Origin: Methanomicrobia archaeon
GTDB lineage: Archaea; Methanobacteriota_B; Thermococci; Methanofastidiosales; B48-G16
Reading direction: 5' to 3'
NCBI GenBank assembly: GCA_023133315.1
Contig: JAGLWR010000080.1
Coordinates: 1-5,772, forward strand
DNA length: 5,772 bases
Below are positions 1-5,444 of the stretch, one piece after another (the first letter of the stretch is position 1; each line of letters starts with the position of its first letter). The notes under the pieces are model-generated. The model was not told where the DNA came from. It was given only the letters and a program-made list of their open reading frames with translations, and searched no databases. The position numbers and the translations under genes are program-made.

Positions 1-13
1 GTTTATAGCGCAG

Positions 14-1465
14 GTGACAAATCTTCTCGGGGAGTACGAGTATCCTGAATACTTTTTAGGGTTTGTGTTCCTGTTTTTCCTGGCGAGCTCTGTATTTGAC
101 GCTGCAAAGTACAAAGTGTTCTTTAAAAAAATGGCATACGGCGTCGCAAAAGCCACATTTTTAATCTGGCTGTTTATAAAGATAGGAGATCATTTTGACT
201 GGACAGGTTTTGAATACTGGTCTCCGTACGCTGAATACTTTATAATAGCGTTCTTTGCCTCGATACTCATAGGGTATACGATTGGAAAACATAAAAGAGG
301 TGTGAAGACGGTTTTATACGGCATGGGATTCATCGGGATCGCGTTCTGGATATTTGCGAAGATACTCGATCTTGTTCCGGAGTACCACACATTGATCCTT
401 CTTGGAAGCATCGCTGCTGTGGGAATTGGATATGTTGTAGGCGTTTTTGAAGAAGAAAGAAGATTTAAATGGATTTACGAGGCGGAAGATTTTGAAAAGA
501 TAGAAGAACCTAGAATAAAAGAAGATGCACGTGTATTGAAATCTGACCTCGAAATAAAAAAGGGTGACAGCAAAATAAGTATAGATGAAGGCAGCATATT
601 CGTGCCCATCGCCAATGGAAAAGAGATAGGAGGGGTATTCTTCGGGCAGGGATCGTACCGTGTTGACGCCAAAGTCAAAAAATATATCAACGTTTTCCAG
701 GGAATTACCGTTTTAACGGGAAATAAATGGAAAAACGTAAAAAAAGACATGAAATTGAAAGACGCAGAAGACAAGGATTTCGAAAACATGGGATTGAAAA
801 AAGATGAAGTATTCGATCTTGCAAGGATTCAGATAGAAGAAAAAGAGTGGAAAAAAATAAGAAGAAAATTTGGAAAAACTGTATCGAGCATAGAAATGCC
901 ATTCGTAAAAATAAGAGAGACAGAAGCAGGGGATTACGTAAAGGTAGGGCCTATAGAGATAACCGATATAGGAAAAAGAGGATCAAGAGTTAGATTCGGC
1001 CCATTCAGAGTTGGAGAGGGTATGGATATAGAATGGGAAGAACAGACATTGTATGACGTATCTGCCAAAATAAGGACAAAAGATAAAGAGATATCCATCA
1101 AAATAAAAGGAAATAAAATAATTCTGAAAGAAGACGGCAGAATGGTGATATCAAAGCCTGACAAAGTTATAATTGAAGACGGAGACATAACACTTAAAAT
1201 TGCAGAAAATAAGAGGATCCTGAAATCCGAAGACCTGAACATATTCGAGAGCGAAGGTAAAACTGTTTTGAGAACACCAGATATCAAAGTTATCCTCAAC
1301 GATAAACTGACGATAAAAAAGGACGGCGAAACGCAGATCGTGAAAAACCCAAAAATAAAACAAGAGATAAAGGATAGCATAGATGATCTGATAAGAGACG
1401 TCCTCGATAGAAAAGAGATGAAAGAACTGGACAGTCTGTTAGAAAAATTGAAACAGGAATCATAA
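14..1465 (+). CDS. Unrecognised five-helix membrane protein with large cytoplasmic beta-repeat region, 5' end uncertain
   Basis: I do not recognise a family. The 483 residues begin with five hydrophobic segments at about 12-28, 41-57, 72-91, 98-118 and 124-145. Loops after helices 1, 3 and 5 are rich in Lys and Arg, while the others are acidic or aromatic, so the positive-inside rule puts the N-terminus outside and the remaining 330 residues in the cytoplasm. That part is very rich in Lys, Glu, Asp and Ile. It has a glycine-containing block at 195-219 (IFVPIANG, GVFFGQGSYRVDAK), a second one at 300-340, tandem repeats of about 32 residues at 360-449, and a charged, probably helical tail at 450-483. 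The start shown is a GTG without a visible Shine-Dalgarno site. The frame is open back to base 2, so the true start may lie outside the window. A membrane-anchored scaffold or sensor is one guess, not shown. The gene converges on the preQ0 operon and overlaps its last gene by 6 bp. Confidence 0.8.
   Translation: MTNLLGEYEYPEYFLGFVFLFFLASSVFDAAKYKVFFKKMAYGVAKATFLIWLFIKIGDHFDWTGFEYWSPYAEYFIIAFFASILIGYTIGKHKRGVKTVLYGMGFIGIAFWIFAKILDLVPEYHTLILLGSIAAVGIGYVVGVFEEERRFKWIYEAEDFEKIEEPRIKEDARVLKSDLEIKKGDSKISIDEGSIFVPIANGKEIGGVFFGQGSYRVDAKVKKYINVFQGITVLTGNKWKNVKKDMKLKDAEDKDFENMGLKKDEVFDLARIQIEEKEWKKIRRKFGKTVSSIEMPFVKIRETEAGDYVKVGPIEITDIGKRGSRVRFGPFRVGEGMDIEWEEQTLYDVSAKIRTKDKEISIKIKGNKIILKEDGRMVISKPDKVIIEDGDITLKIAENKRILKSEDLNIFESEGKTVLRTPDIKVILNDKLTIKKDGETQIVKNPKIKQEIKDSIDDLIRDVLDRKEMKELDSLLEKLKQES
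1091..1360 (+). repeat. Tandem 32-residue protein repeats encoded in the left membrane protein
   Basis: Residues 360-391 and 392-423 align without gaps over 32 positions. The shared pattern is I-[ST]-[IL]-K-I-x2-N-K-x-I-L-K-x-[ED]-D. A third, partial copy at 424-449 aligns with a one-residue gap and keeps the K-K-D-G, I-x-K and K-[VI] positions. The alternating hydrophobic and charged residues suggest short beta strands, as in a beta-solenoid or stacked beta meander. The repeat is seen at protein level; the DNA copies have diverged, so this is not a recent duplication. Confidence 0.6.
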
Positions 1466-2035
1466 AACTTCTATTTTTTCTTTTTTTATATATTCTACAA
1501 ATAGATATCCTTTAAGAGATATTACAGAAAGATGGTATTTTTTTGCCTCTTCAATTCCGCATTTTATCGTCTCTGCAGAGGGTATTGTTCTTGTTGTGAA
1601 AAATACCGAAGGGATCGGAATATTTTTTAAAAAATCTTCAATTGAACTCAGATACTTCTCCCCAAGAATAAAGAAAGCCTGATCATGACAGATCTTTCCT
1701 TTGGAAAGATTCACCAATCTTCCTTCAGAAGATTGGTTTTGTATTATAGAATATAATTTCTCTTCTATCCCCAACTGTGTACTTACTCTTCGTATCTCTT
1801 TTTTACTCATCTCATTAAAACTCAAATCGTACGGTTCTATCACGTCGGATTCATTGATAAGTCCGTATTTTGCAGAGATGATGTACCAATCCACGTCGTT
1901 ATCTTTTCTCAGGATTGCTACCCCTTCTTTAACGAATAAATGCTGCTTTCCGAGGTACATTTCTGATGTTTTATCTTTTTCTTCTTTTTTTCTCTTTGTA
2001 CACGAAGAAACGACGAGAATTCTCATGTTACTCAT
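1460..2035 (-). CDS. DUF6884-like protein, last gene of the preQ0 operon
   Basis: The 191-residue soluble protein fits the DUF6884 pattern as I remember it: a hydrophobic first strand, SCTKRK at 11-16, a Tyr-x3-Gln-x-Leu-Phe stretch at 27-34, IISAKYGLI at 52-60, PYD at 68-70 and ILGEKY at 123-128. The function of the family is not established to my knowledge. C12-x3-K16 and the SAKYGL...PYD pair resemble the PC-x3-KPY and SPLGVVP...YD motifs of the core domain of archaeosine synthase ArcS, so a 7-deazaguanine-binding or -modifying role is a fair inference given that this gene directly follows queC. The ATG at 2035 overlaps queC by 8 bp. A second ATG at 2026 would leave a 1 bp gap and puts the hydrophobic strand right at the start; neither has a strong Shine-Dalgarno site. 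The TGA stop lies inside the end of the convergent gene. Two tight hairpins fall within codons 100-115. Confidence 0.8.
   Translation of the reverse strand: MSNMRILVVSSCTKRKKEEKDKTSEMYLGKQHLFVKEGVAILRKDNDVDWYIISAKYGLINESDVIEPYDLSFNEMSKKEIRRVSTQLGIEEKLYSIIQNQSSEGRLVNLSKGKICHDQAFFILGEKYLSSIEDFLKNIPIPSVFFTTRTIPSAETIKCGIEEAKKYHLSVISLKGYLFVEYIKKEKIEVL
1474..1487 (+). terminator. Double T-run, likely terminator of the plus-strand gene
   Basis: A run of six T and a run of seven T, separated by one C, begin 8 bases after the TAA stop of the plus-strand gene. Archaeal RNA polymerase commonly stops at such runs without a hairpin. The same bases are the lysine-rich C-terminal codons of the convergent DUF6884 gene, so the T-runs may owe part of their existence to that coding function. 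Confidence 0.5.
1692..1737. repeat. Two adjacent perfect inverted repeats inside the DUF6884 gene
   Basis: Bases 1692-1699 and 1703-1710 (atctttcc / ggaaagat) form an 8 bp perfect stem with a 3-base loop. Two bases later, 1713-1722 and 1728-1737 (accaatcttc / gaagattggt) form a 10 bp perfect stem with a 5-base loop. A third, competing pairing is possible between 1706-1711 and 1716-1721 with a 4-base loop. The stretch encodes residues 100-115 of the DUF6884-like protein. A role in mRNA processing or stability is inference only. Confidence 0.6.
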
Positions 2036-2672
2036 ACTCTATAGGATCCTTGTACTGCGCTTCTTCGAATCCTTTCAGTCGCAGTCTGCACGATTCACAT
2101 TTCCCGCATGCCTTCTCTGTATTGAAATAGCAGCTCCACGTATGTTCCAACGGCAGTCTCAATTCTATCCCTTTTTTTACAATCTCTGATTTGCTCATCT
2201 CTGCCAACGGTACGATCAGTTTTATGTCTCCTCTTTTTGTGCCTTTTTCAATCAAATTCTGAAACGCTTTAAAATAATCAGGTCTGCAGTCGGGATATCC
2301 CGAAAAATCGATAGAATTTGCACCGTAAAACACGGCGTTCGCATTCAATGTCTCTGCCCACGCCGTTGCCAGGGAGAGAAAGATCGAGTTTCTGAATGGA
2401 ACGTACGTACTCGGTATCCCTGTATCGTCTCGTGTTACCTCTACGTCGCTCGTTAATGATGATCCTCCTATATCCTTCAGAAATTCGAGATCGAGAATTT
2501 TTAAATCTGCTTTGAAATAATTTGCAAGTTTTTTTACACATTGTTCTTCCTTTTTTTCAGTTTTTTGTCCGTATTTCACGAAGAGGATGTGTAACTCGTA
2601 TCCCATACCGTGAGCCATTCCAGCACAGACGCAGGAGTCCAGCCCTCCTGACATTAGTACGACTGCCCTCAT
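2028..2672 (-). CDS. queC: 7-cyano-7-deazaguanine (preQ0) synthase QueC
   Basis: QueC uses ATP and ammonia to turn 7-carboxy-7-deazaguanine into preQ0, the last common step before insertion into tRNA. The 214-residue length is normal for the family. The ATP-binding PP-loop is SGGLDS at 8-13. The conserved STYVPFRNSIFLSLA block is at 88-102, GANSIDFSGYPDCRPDYFKAF at about 117-137 covers the substrate region, and the zinc site is C181-x7-C189-x2-C192-x2-C195 in the TWSCY...ACGKCESC signature. No key residue is missing. The ATG is coupled to the mptA stop by a 4 bp ATGA overlap and has a GAGGGAG Shine-Dalgarno site four bases upstream. It is followed without a gap by the DUF6884 gene. In an archaeon the product should feed archaeosine synthesis. 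Confidence 0.97.
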   Translation of the reverse strand: MRAVVLMSGGLDSCVCAGMAHGMGYELHILFVKYGQKTEKKEEQCVKKLANYFKADLKILDLEFLKDIGGSSLTSDVEVTRDDTGIPSTYVPFRNSIFLSLATAWAETLNANAVFYGANSIDFSGYPDCRPDYFKAFQNLIEKGTKRGDIKLIVPLAEMSKSEIVKKGIELRLPLEHTWSCYFNTEKACGKCESCRLRLKGFEEAQYKDPIEYE

Positions 2673-3442
2673 AGCTCTCCCTCTGAGTACACGTTGTGCC
2701 GGTGAATGGATTCATAACTTATGCATTCGGCTCTCGCTTTGCATCCAAATCGTTTCGATCTCTCTAAAATTCTTCTTGTAACATCCTCGACAAATCGCGG
2801 ATTTTCGTGCATAGTTTCAATGACGTGAGCCTCGTCCTCGCTCTTGAGGAGCGTATACACCTGAGAGGAAAAGCTTTCTTCCACGATCTCTATCATCTCC
2901 TCGAGTGATACATCTTTTTCAAACTCGCATTCTATCTCCAGAGTTCCTTTCGCTCTCTGTATGTGCGTCTTTCCAGAGAGTTCCAGTGCATGGGGGCACA
3001 GCGTATTCCCGATCACCTCGACTCGGAGTACTTTTTTCCATGCCTTGTCATACATGACCTTTACAACGATCTCATGAATCTCAACGGTTCGCTTTCTGGA
3101 TTTCGGAGTTTTTTTCATCAGCGGAAGATCTGATCTGAAAGAGATTTCTCCTTTCTCATAACTGTGCTTGGATCGCACCTTTTCCAGAATGTTCTTCCCT
3201 AAATCCTCGAGTGAGTAATGTTCTTCTTCTATTTCTTCCTCCAGTGACTCTATGATGCATTCGATGAGCCGTGACATGTGGATTCCTTTTTTATGTTCAG
3301 AGAGATCGATGCATATGTTGATCGTCGGTGTGTGCCAGTACTCTTTTTTCTTTCTCTTTATTTTTATTAGCGTTTTTAAATCTGTTATTCCCACTTTATT
3401 CAGCTTTATTTTATCATCTGGTACTCTGTCCTGGGTATTCAT
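2669..3442 (-). CDS. mptA: GTP cyclohydrolase IV, archaeal FolE2 type (MptA)
   Basis: MptA opens the guanine ring of GTP. The characterised Methanocaldococcus jannaschii enzyme is Fe(II)-dependent and releases 7,8-dihydroneopterin 2',3'-cyclic phosphate, and a homologue is needed for archaeosine in Haloferax. The 257-residue protein shows the family motifs in order: KVGITDLKTL at 16-25, KKGIHMSR at 51-58, VIGNTLCPHA at 143-152 with the expected metal-ligand Cys149, a conserved His in HIQR at 160-163, IVEESFSSQVYTLLK at 186-200, HENPRFVEDV at 212-221 and YESIHRHN at 243-250. Archaeal relatives usually read CPCAQ where this one has CPHAL, so the second Cys is replaced by His. The start overlaps the queE stop by 4 bp (ATGA) and follows an AGGTGAT Shine-Dalgarno site. 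MptA can also serve methanopterin or folate synthesis, but the operon points to preQ0. Confidence 0.95.
   Translation of the reverse strand: MNTQDRVPDDKIKLNKVGITDLKTLIKIKRKKKEYWHTPTINICIDLSEHKKGIHMSRLIECIIESLEEEIEEEHYSLEDLGKNILEKVRSKHSYEKGEISFRSDLPLMKKTPKSRKRTVEIHEIVVKVMYDKAWKKVLRVEVIGNTLCPHALELSGKTHIQRAKGTLEIECEFEKDVSLEEMIEIVEESFSSQVYTLLKSEDEAHVIETMHENPRFVEDVTRRILERSKRFGCKARAECISYESIHRHNVYSEGEL
2677..2683 (-). promoter_or_regulatory. Shine-Dalgarno site of queC
   Basis: GAGGGAG on the minus strand ends four bases before the queC ATG and lies within the last codons of mptA. Together with the ATGA overlap it fixes the queC start. Confidence 0.6.
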
Positions 3443-4059
3443 TTCAAATCACCTATTTTGTGAAGCTGCATCAGTATTCTGATCTCATGATCTACAGGAT
3501 TTTTACTGTATAAAGAGAATAGATCTTTGTACGAAAGCTCAAAAAAGTTCGGCTGGAGAATGAGAGGAAATTTTAAATCGATTTCATTTAAAGAATTCTT
3601 TACGAATAGATAATCGTTTTCATCTGAAATTACCGCTTTTAACTGTCCATATTTTGTATTATCCAATACTTTTTGCAAAACAGTAAAATCGTTTTTCATT
3701 TCACTGCTCGGCGTTTTTATATCGACGCTGACAAAATCGATCTCTTTTATAATGTCGTCATATATCGTTCCATTCGTTTCTAGAGATATCTTGTACTGTA
3801 ATTTTTTAATTAAAGGCTTAATGTCCTGTAAAAGAGGTTCTCCTCCCGTAATGCAGACCCATTCCGTATCGTATTTATCCACCTCTCTGACAATATCGTC
3901 GAGAGAAACTTGATCGTTCTGCACCCACGAATCCTTCGTGTCGCACCATTTACATCTCAAGTTGCATCCCGAGAGTCTTATGAATACCATGGGGATGCCT
4001 ATCTGTAATCCCTCTCCATTGACAGAGAAAAATATCTCACTAAGGAAGTACTTCTGCAT
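3439..4059 (-). CDS. queE: 7-carboxy-7-deazaguanine synthase QueE (radical SAM)
   Basis: QueE rearranges 6-carboxy-5,6,7,8-tetrahydropterin into 7-carboxy-7-deazaguanine using S-adenosylmethionine and a [4Fe-4S] cluster. With the start at 4059 the protein has 206 residues. It opens with the substrate-binding SVNGEG at 12-17, followed by the cluster motif C32-x3-C36-x2-C39 in GCNLRCKWCDT. TGGEPLLQ at 71-78 and SLETNGT at 92-98 fit SAM binding, with SVDIKTPSSEM at 111-121, LQPN at 168-171 and the closing LMQLHK at 196-201, all typical of QueE. The frame stays open to an ATG at 4164, but those 35 extra residues are Arg-rich, antisense to nothing conserved and lie inside queD. The ATG at 4059 has a strong purine-rich Shine-Dalgarno site and puts the family N-terminus right at the start. 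It overlaps queD by 20 bp. Confidence 0.96.
   Translation of the reverse strand: MQKYFLSEIFFSVNGEGLQIGIPMVFIRLSGCNLRCKWCDTKDSWVQNDQVSLDDIVREVDKYDTEWVCITGGEPLLQDIKPLIKKLQYKISLETNGTIYDDIIKEIDFVSVDIKTPSSEMKNDFTVLQKVLDNTKYGQLKAVISDENDYLFVKNSLNEIDLKFPLILQPNFFELSYKDLFSLYSKNPVDHEIRILMQLHKIGDLK
3448..3454 (-). promoter_or_regulatory. Shine-Dalgarno site of mptA
   Basis: AGGTGAT on the minus strand lies five bases before the mptA ATG, within the final codons of queE. It matches the 3' end of archaeal 16S rRNA over seven bases, which supports both the start choice and efficient re-initiation. Confidence 0.75.
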
Positions 4060-4381
4060 AGTTATTTCTCCCCTCCCAGAGCTGTACGGAGACGATCTTA
4101 TCTGTTTTTTTCTGGATCTCTGAACGTATTGTCGCCGCAATGTTCTCCACGGTGGGATTCTCAAAAAAATCGTTGAGGTACGCGTGATCGTACTTTTCTA
4201 TTACCGGATCTACGATCTTTTTCAGATCCTCAAAATCGATGACCATTCCCGACTCTACATCTCCTTCTATCGTCACAACGAGTTTGTACGTGTGCCCGTG
4301 AAGATTTTTACATTTTCCCTTGTGGTTTGGTATTCTGTGTGCGGCATCGAAATAGAAAACCTTGCTCACCTTTGTTCTCAT
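4040..4381 (-). CDS. queD: 6-carboxy-5,6,7,8-tetrahydropterin synthase QueD
   Basis: QueD, a small T-fold enzyme of the PTPS superfamily, converts 7,8-dihydroneopterin triphosphate to 6-carboxytetrahydropterin, the QueE substrate. All expected active-site residues are visible in the 113 residues. The zinc ligands are H15 (FDAAHR), H28 and H30 (LHGH), and the catalytic Cys is C24 with the C-x3-H-G-H spacing typical of QueD. H66 sits in YDHAYLN, followed by PTVEN at 76-80 and E103 in LWEG. VIDFEDLK at 47-54 is the usual dimer-core strand. The ATG is preceded by GAGGT at good spacing, 21 bp after the DUF362 gene. Its end overlaps queE by 20 bp. The intact Cys argues for QueD rather than a pyruvoyl-tetrahydropterin synthase. 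Confidence 0.96.
   Translation of the reverse strand: MRTKVSKVFYFDAAHRIPNHKGKCKNLHGHTYKLVVTIEGDVESGMVIDFEDLKKIVDPVIEKYDHAYLNDFFENPTVENIAATIRSEIQKKTDKIVSVQLWEGRNNYAEVLP
4068..4077 (-). promoter_or_regulatory. Shine-Dalgarno site that decides the queE start
   Basis: GGGAGGGGAG on the minus strand ends eight bases before the ATG at 4059, inside the 3' end of queD. It favours this start over the in-frame ATG at 4164. Confidence 0.65.
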
Positions 4382-4387
4382 ACGATG

Positions 4388-4392
4388 ACCTC
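4388..4392 (-). promoter_or_regulatory. Shine-Dalgarno site of queD
   Basis: GAGGT on the minus strand lies six bases before the queD ATG in the 21 bp gap after the DUF362 gene. No room for a separate promoter is seen in the gap itself, which fits co-transcription. Confidence 0.6.
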
Positions 4393-4402
4393 TTTACAAA
4401 AG

Positions 4403-5374
4403 TTAAAAAAGGTATCTCTGAAACCTTCTCCAGAATTTTATCGTCGTATCATTTACCAGAAAATTCAGTACTTCTCGAGGAGGTACCCCTCTTTTTTCCA
4501 AAGACGGACCGCACTTGTAAAAATACTCGTTGACATGGTACCACACTCGGGAATATATCCCGGGAGGTAATCGGAGAGAAAAGTCTATGTTCTCAATTTT
4601 TTCTCCTTTTTCATTGTAATAATTCTTTTCAATCTCCATGGTATCATAAAATTTCAGATATTCAAGTTTTACGTTTAATATCTGACTTATTGCCATGTCG
4701 TGGGCAACTGCACTATCGGATGCGAAGAGCAAATTTTTCTTTACCGGGACACCGAGCGTCGGTCCCAGACCTTCCATTGCGATGTACGCATCTGTAATTA
4801 CGATATCGGAAGGAAATAGATTATTTATATTATAAAAAGTTTCGTTAAGTCCCAAAGAGTGTCCTTTCCATTTTTCTTTACCCGGAAGGAGACCGTAAAA
4901 ATTTTTAATTGCCATCGTGAGAATAGTGGCGGTGTGTGTCTTATATTTCGGCATATTTATTATTCCGTCACAATCCAGAACAATTTTTGGAACTTTAAAC
5001 CTGTATTTTTTTCCTTTTATCTCAAAAAATACTTCTTTAAACTCTGTAAAGTTAAGGTTTATGAACTCTGCATTGAATCTATCATAGAGTTCCATATCTC
5101 TGAAGAGTTTTTCCGAATCGTACTGATGTGCTCCCACTTCCCCCATATACACTTTTTTGCCCCGTTCGTTCAGATAATCGACTACGTGCGATATAAGATC
5201 GAAATCGACAGTCGCCCCCGTTTTTGATCCTTCCGGGGCGAATAAATTCGGTTTGATAAAAATTGTCTTTTTTCCTTTTAATTTTTCCTCTGCATTGAGT
5301 TTTAAAAAGAGAAAATCTACTTCTTTTCTTGAAATACTCTTGATCTTTTTCGCAATGAAAACGTGATCAGGCAT
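4403..5374 (-). CDS. DUF362 family protein, first gene of the preQ0 operon
   Basis: The 323-residue protein carries the DUF362 motifs in order: IFIKPNLF at 38-45, MGEVG at 77-81, DGIINMPKYKTH at 136-147, AIKNFYGLLPGKEKW at 155-169, H172, DAYIAMEGLGPTLGVP at 195-210 and LFASDSAVAHDM at 216-227. The family's reaction is not established to my knowledge, and many members carry a [4Fe-4S] ferredoxin domain. This one has only isolated cysteines (135 and 288) and no Cys cluster, so it is the stand-alone form. No signal peptide or membrane helix is seen, so it should be cytoplasmic. Only 21 bp separate it from queD and both run the same way, which suggests one transcript, with this gene in first place. 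No Shine-Dalgarno site precedes the ATG, which fits a leaderless or short-leader first gene. Whether it takes part in preQ0 metabolism is unknown. Confidence 0.9.
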   Translation of the reverse strand: MPDHVFIAKKIKSISRKEVDFLFLKLNAEEKLKGKKTIFIKPNLFAPEGSKTGATVDFDLISHVVDYLNERGKKVYMGEVGAHQYDSEKLFRDMELYDRFNAEFINLNFTEFKEVFFEIKGKKYRFKVPKIVLDCDGIINMPKYKTHTATILTMAIKNFYGLLPGKEKWKGHSLGLNETFYNINNLFPSDIVITDAYIAMEGLGPTLGVPVKKNLLFASDSAVAHDMAISQILNVKLEYLKFYDTMEIEKNYYNEKGEKIENIDFSLRLPPGIYSRVWYHVNEYFYKCGPSLEKRGVPPREVLNFLVNDTTIKFWRRFQRYLF

Positions 5375-5397
5375 GTATTGACATGGTCGATCTGGTT

Positions 5398-5403
5398 AAA
5401 AAA
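5398..5403 (-). terminator. Short T-run after the DUF2798 gene
   Basis: Six T on the minus strand, preceded by GAAAAAC with which they can partly pair, lie about 40 bases past the DUF2798 stop. This is a possible terminator separating DUF2798 from the operon, but it is short and may instead be a promoter element. Confidence 0.25.
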
Positions 5404-5430
5404 GTTTTTCATTAAGCATATAAGAAGATA

Positions 5431-5441
5431 GTTATATTTAA
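5431..5441 (-). promoter_or_regulatory. Candidate TATA box for the DUF362-queDE-mptA-queC operon
   Basis: The minus strand reads TTAAATATAAC with an A-rich stretch just upstream that could act as a BRE. A start of transcription about 25 bases downstream would give a leader of roughly 35-40 nt. Two weaker alternatives in the same 70 bp gap are CTTATATGC at 5416-5424 and a T-rich block at 5398-5403, the latter at the right distance for a leaderless message. This is a motif-based guess. Confidence 0.4.
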
Positions 5442-5444
5442 TTT

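Noticed and set aside
934..1380. 148-codon minus-strand open frame in the membrane-protein gene
   Set aside because: It is antisense to the repeat region, has a Ser/Ile/Phe-rich shadow composition, no start signals and no recognisable domain.
1701..2189. 162-codon open frame on the plus strand across the DUF6884 gene and queC
   Set aside because: It is antisense to two well-supported genes, shows no family motifs, and its Ser/Phe-rich composition is the expected shadow of Lys/Glu-rich coding on the other strand.
2291..2302. Perfect 12 bp palindrome CGGGATATCCCG inside queC
   Set aside because: About one such palindrome is expected by chance in a window of this length, and it encodes the conserved GYPD part of QueC.
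2332..2366. 7 bp inverted repeat acggcgt / acgccgt in queC
   Set aside because: The arms are short and 21 bases apart within conserved coding sequence, so this is compatible with chance.
2898..3215. Repeated 11-mer tcctcgagtga in mptA
   Set aside because: Both copies encode similar Ser-Leu-Glu-Glu/Asp stretches in helices, so shared codon choice explains them.
4060..4164. 35-residue N-terminal extension of QueE to an upstream in-frame ATG
   Set aside because: The extension is Arg-rich and lies inside queD. The ATG at 4059 has a strong Shine-Dalgarno site and places the QueE family N-terminus at the start.
4184..4570. 128-codon plus-strand open frame across queD and the DUF362 gene
   Set aside because: It covers the reverse of conserved QueD active-site codons and has no motif of its own.
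2028..5374. Reading the cluster as a bacterial queuosine operon
   Set aside because: There is no queF, and MptA has the archaeal-type HENPRFVED and GNTLCP context. The Shine-Dalgarno and TATA-like signals also fit an archaeon better, although a bacterial host is not strictly excluded.
5375..5444. preQ1-type riboswitch before the operon
   Set aside because: The 70 bp gap is AT-rich with no convincing stem or pseudoknot and no C-rich conserved core, and a TATA-like box would leave only about 40 nt of leader.
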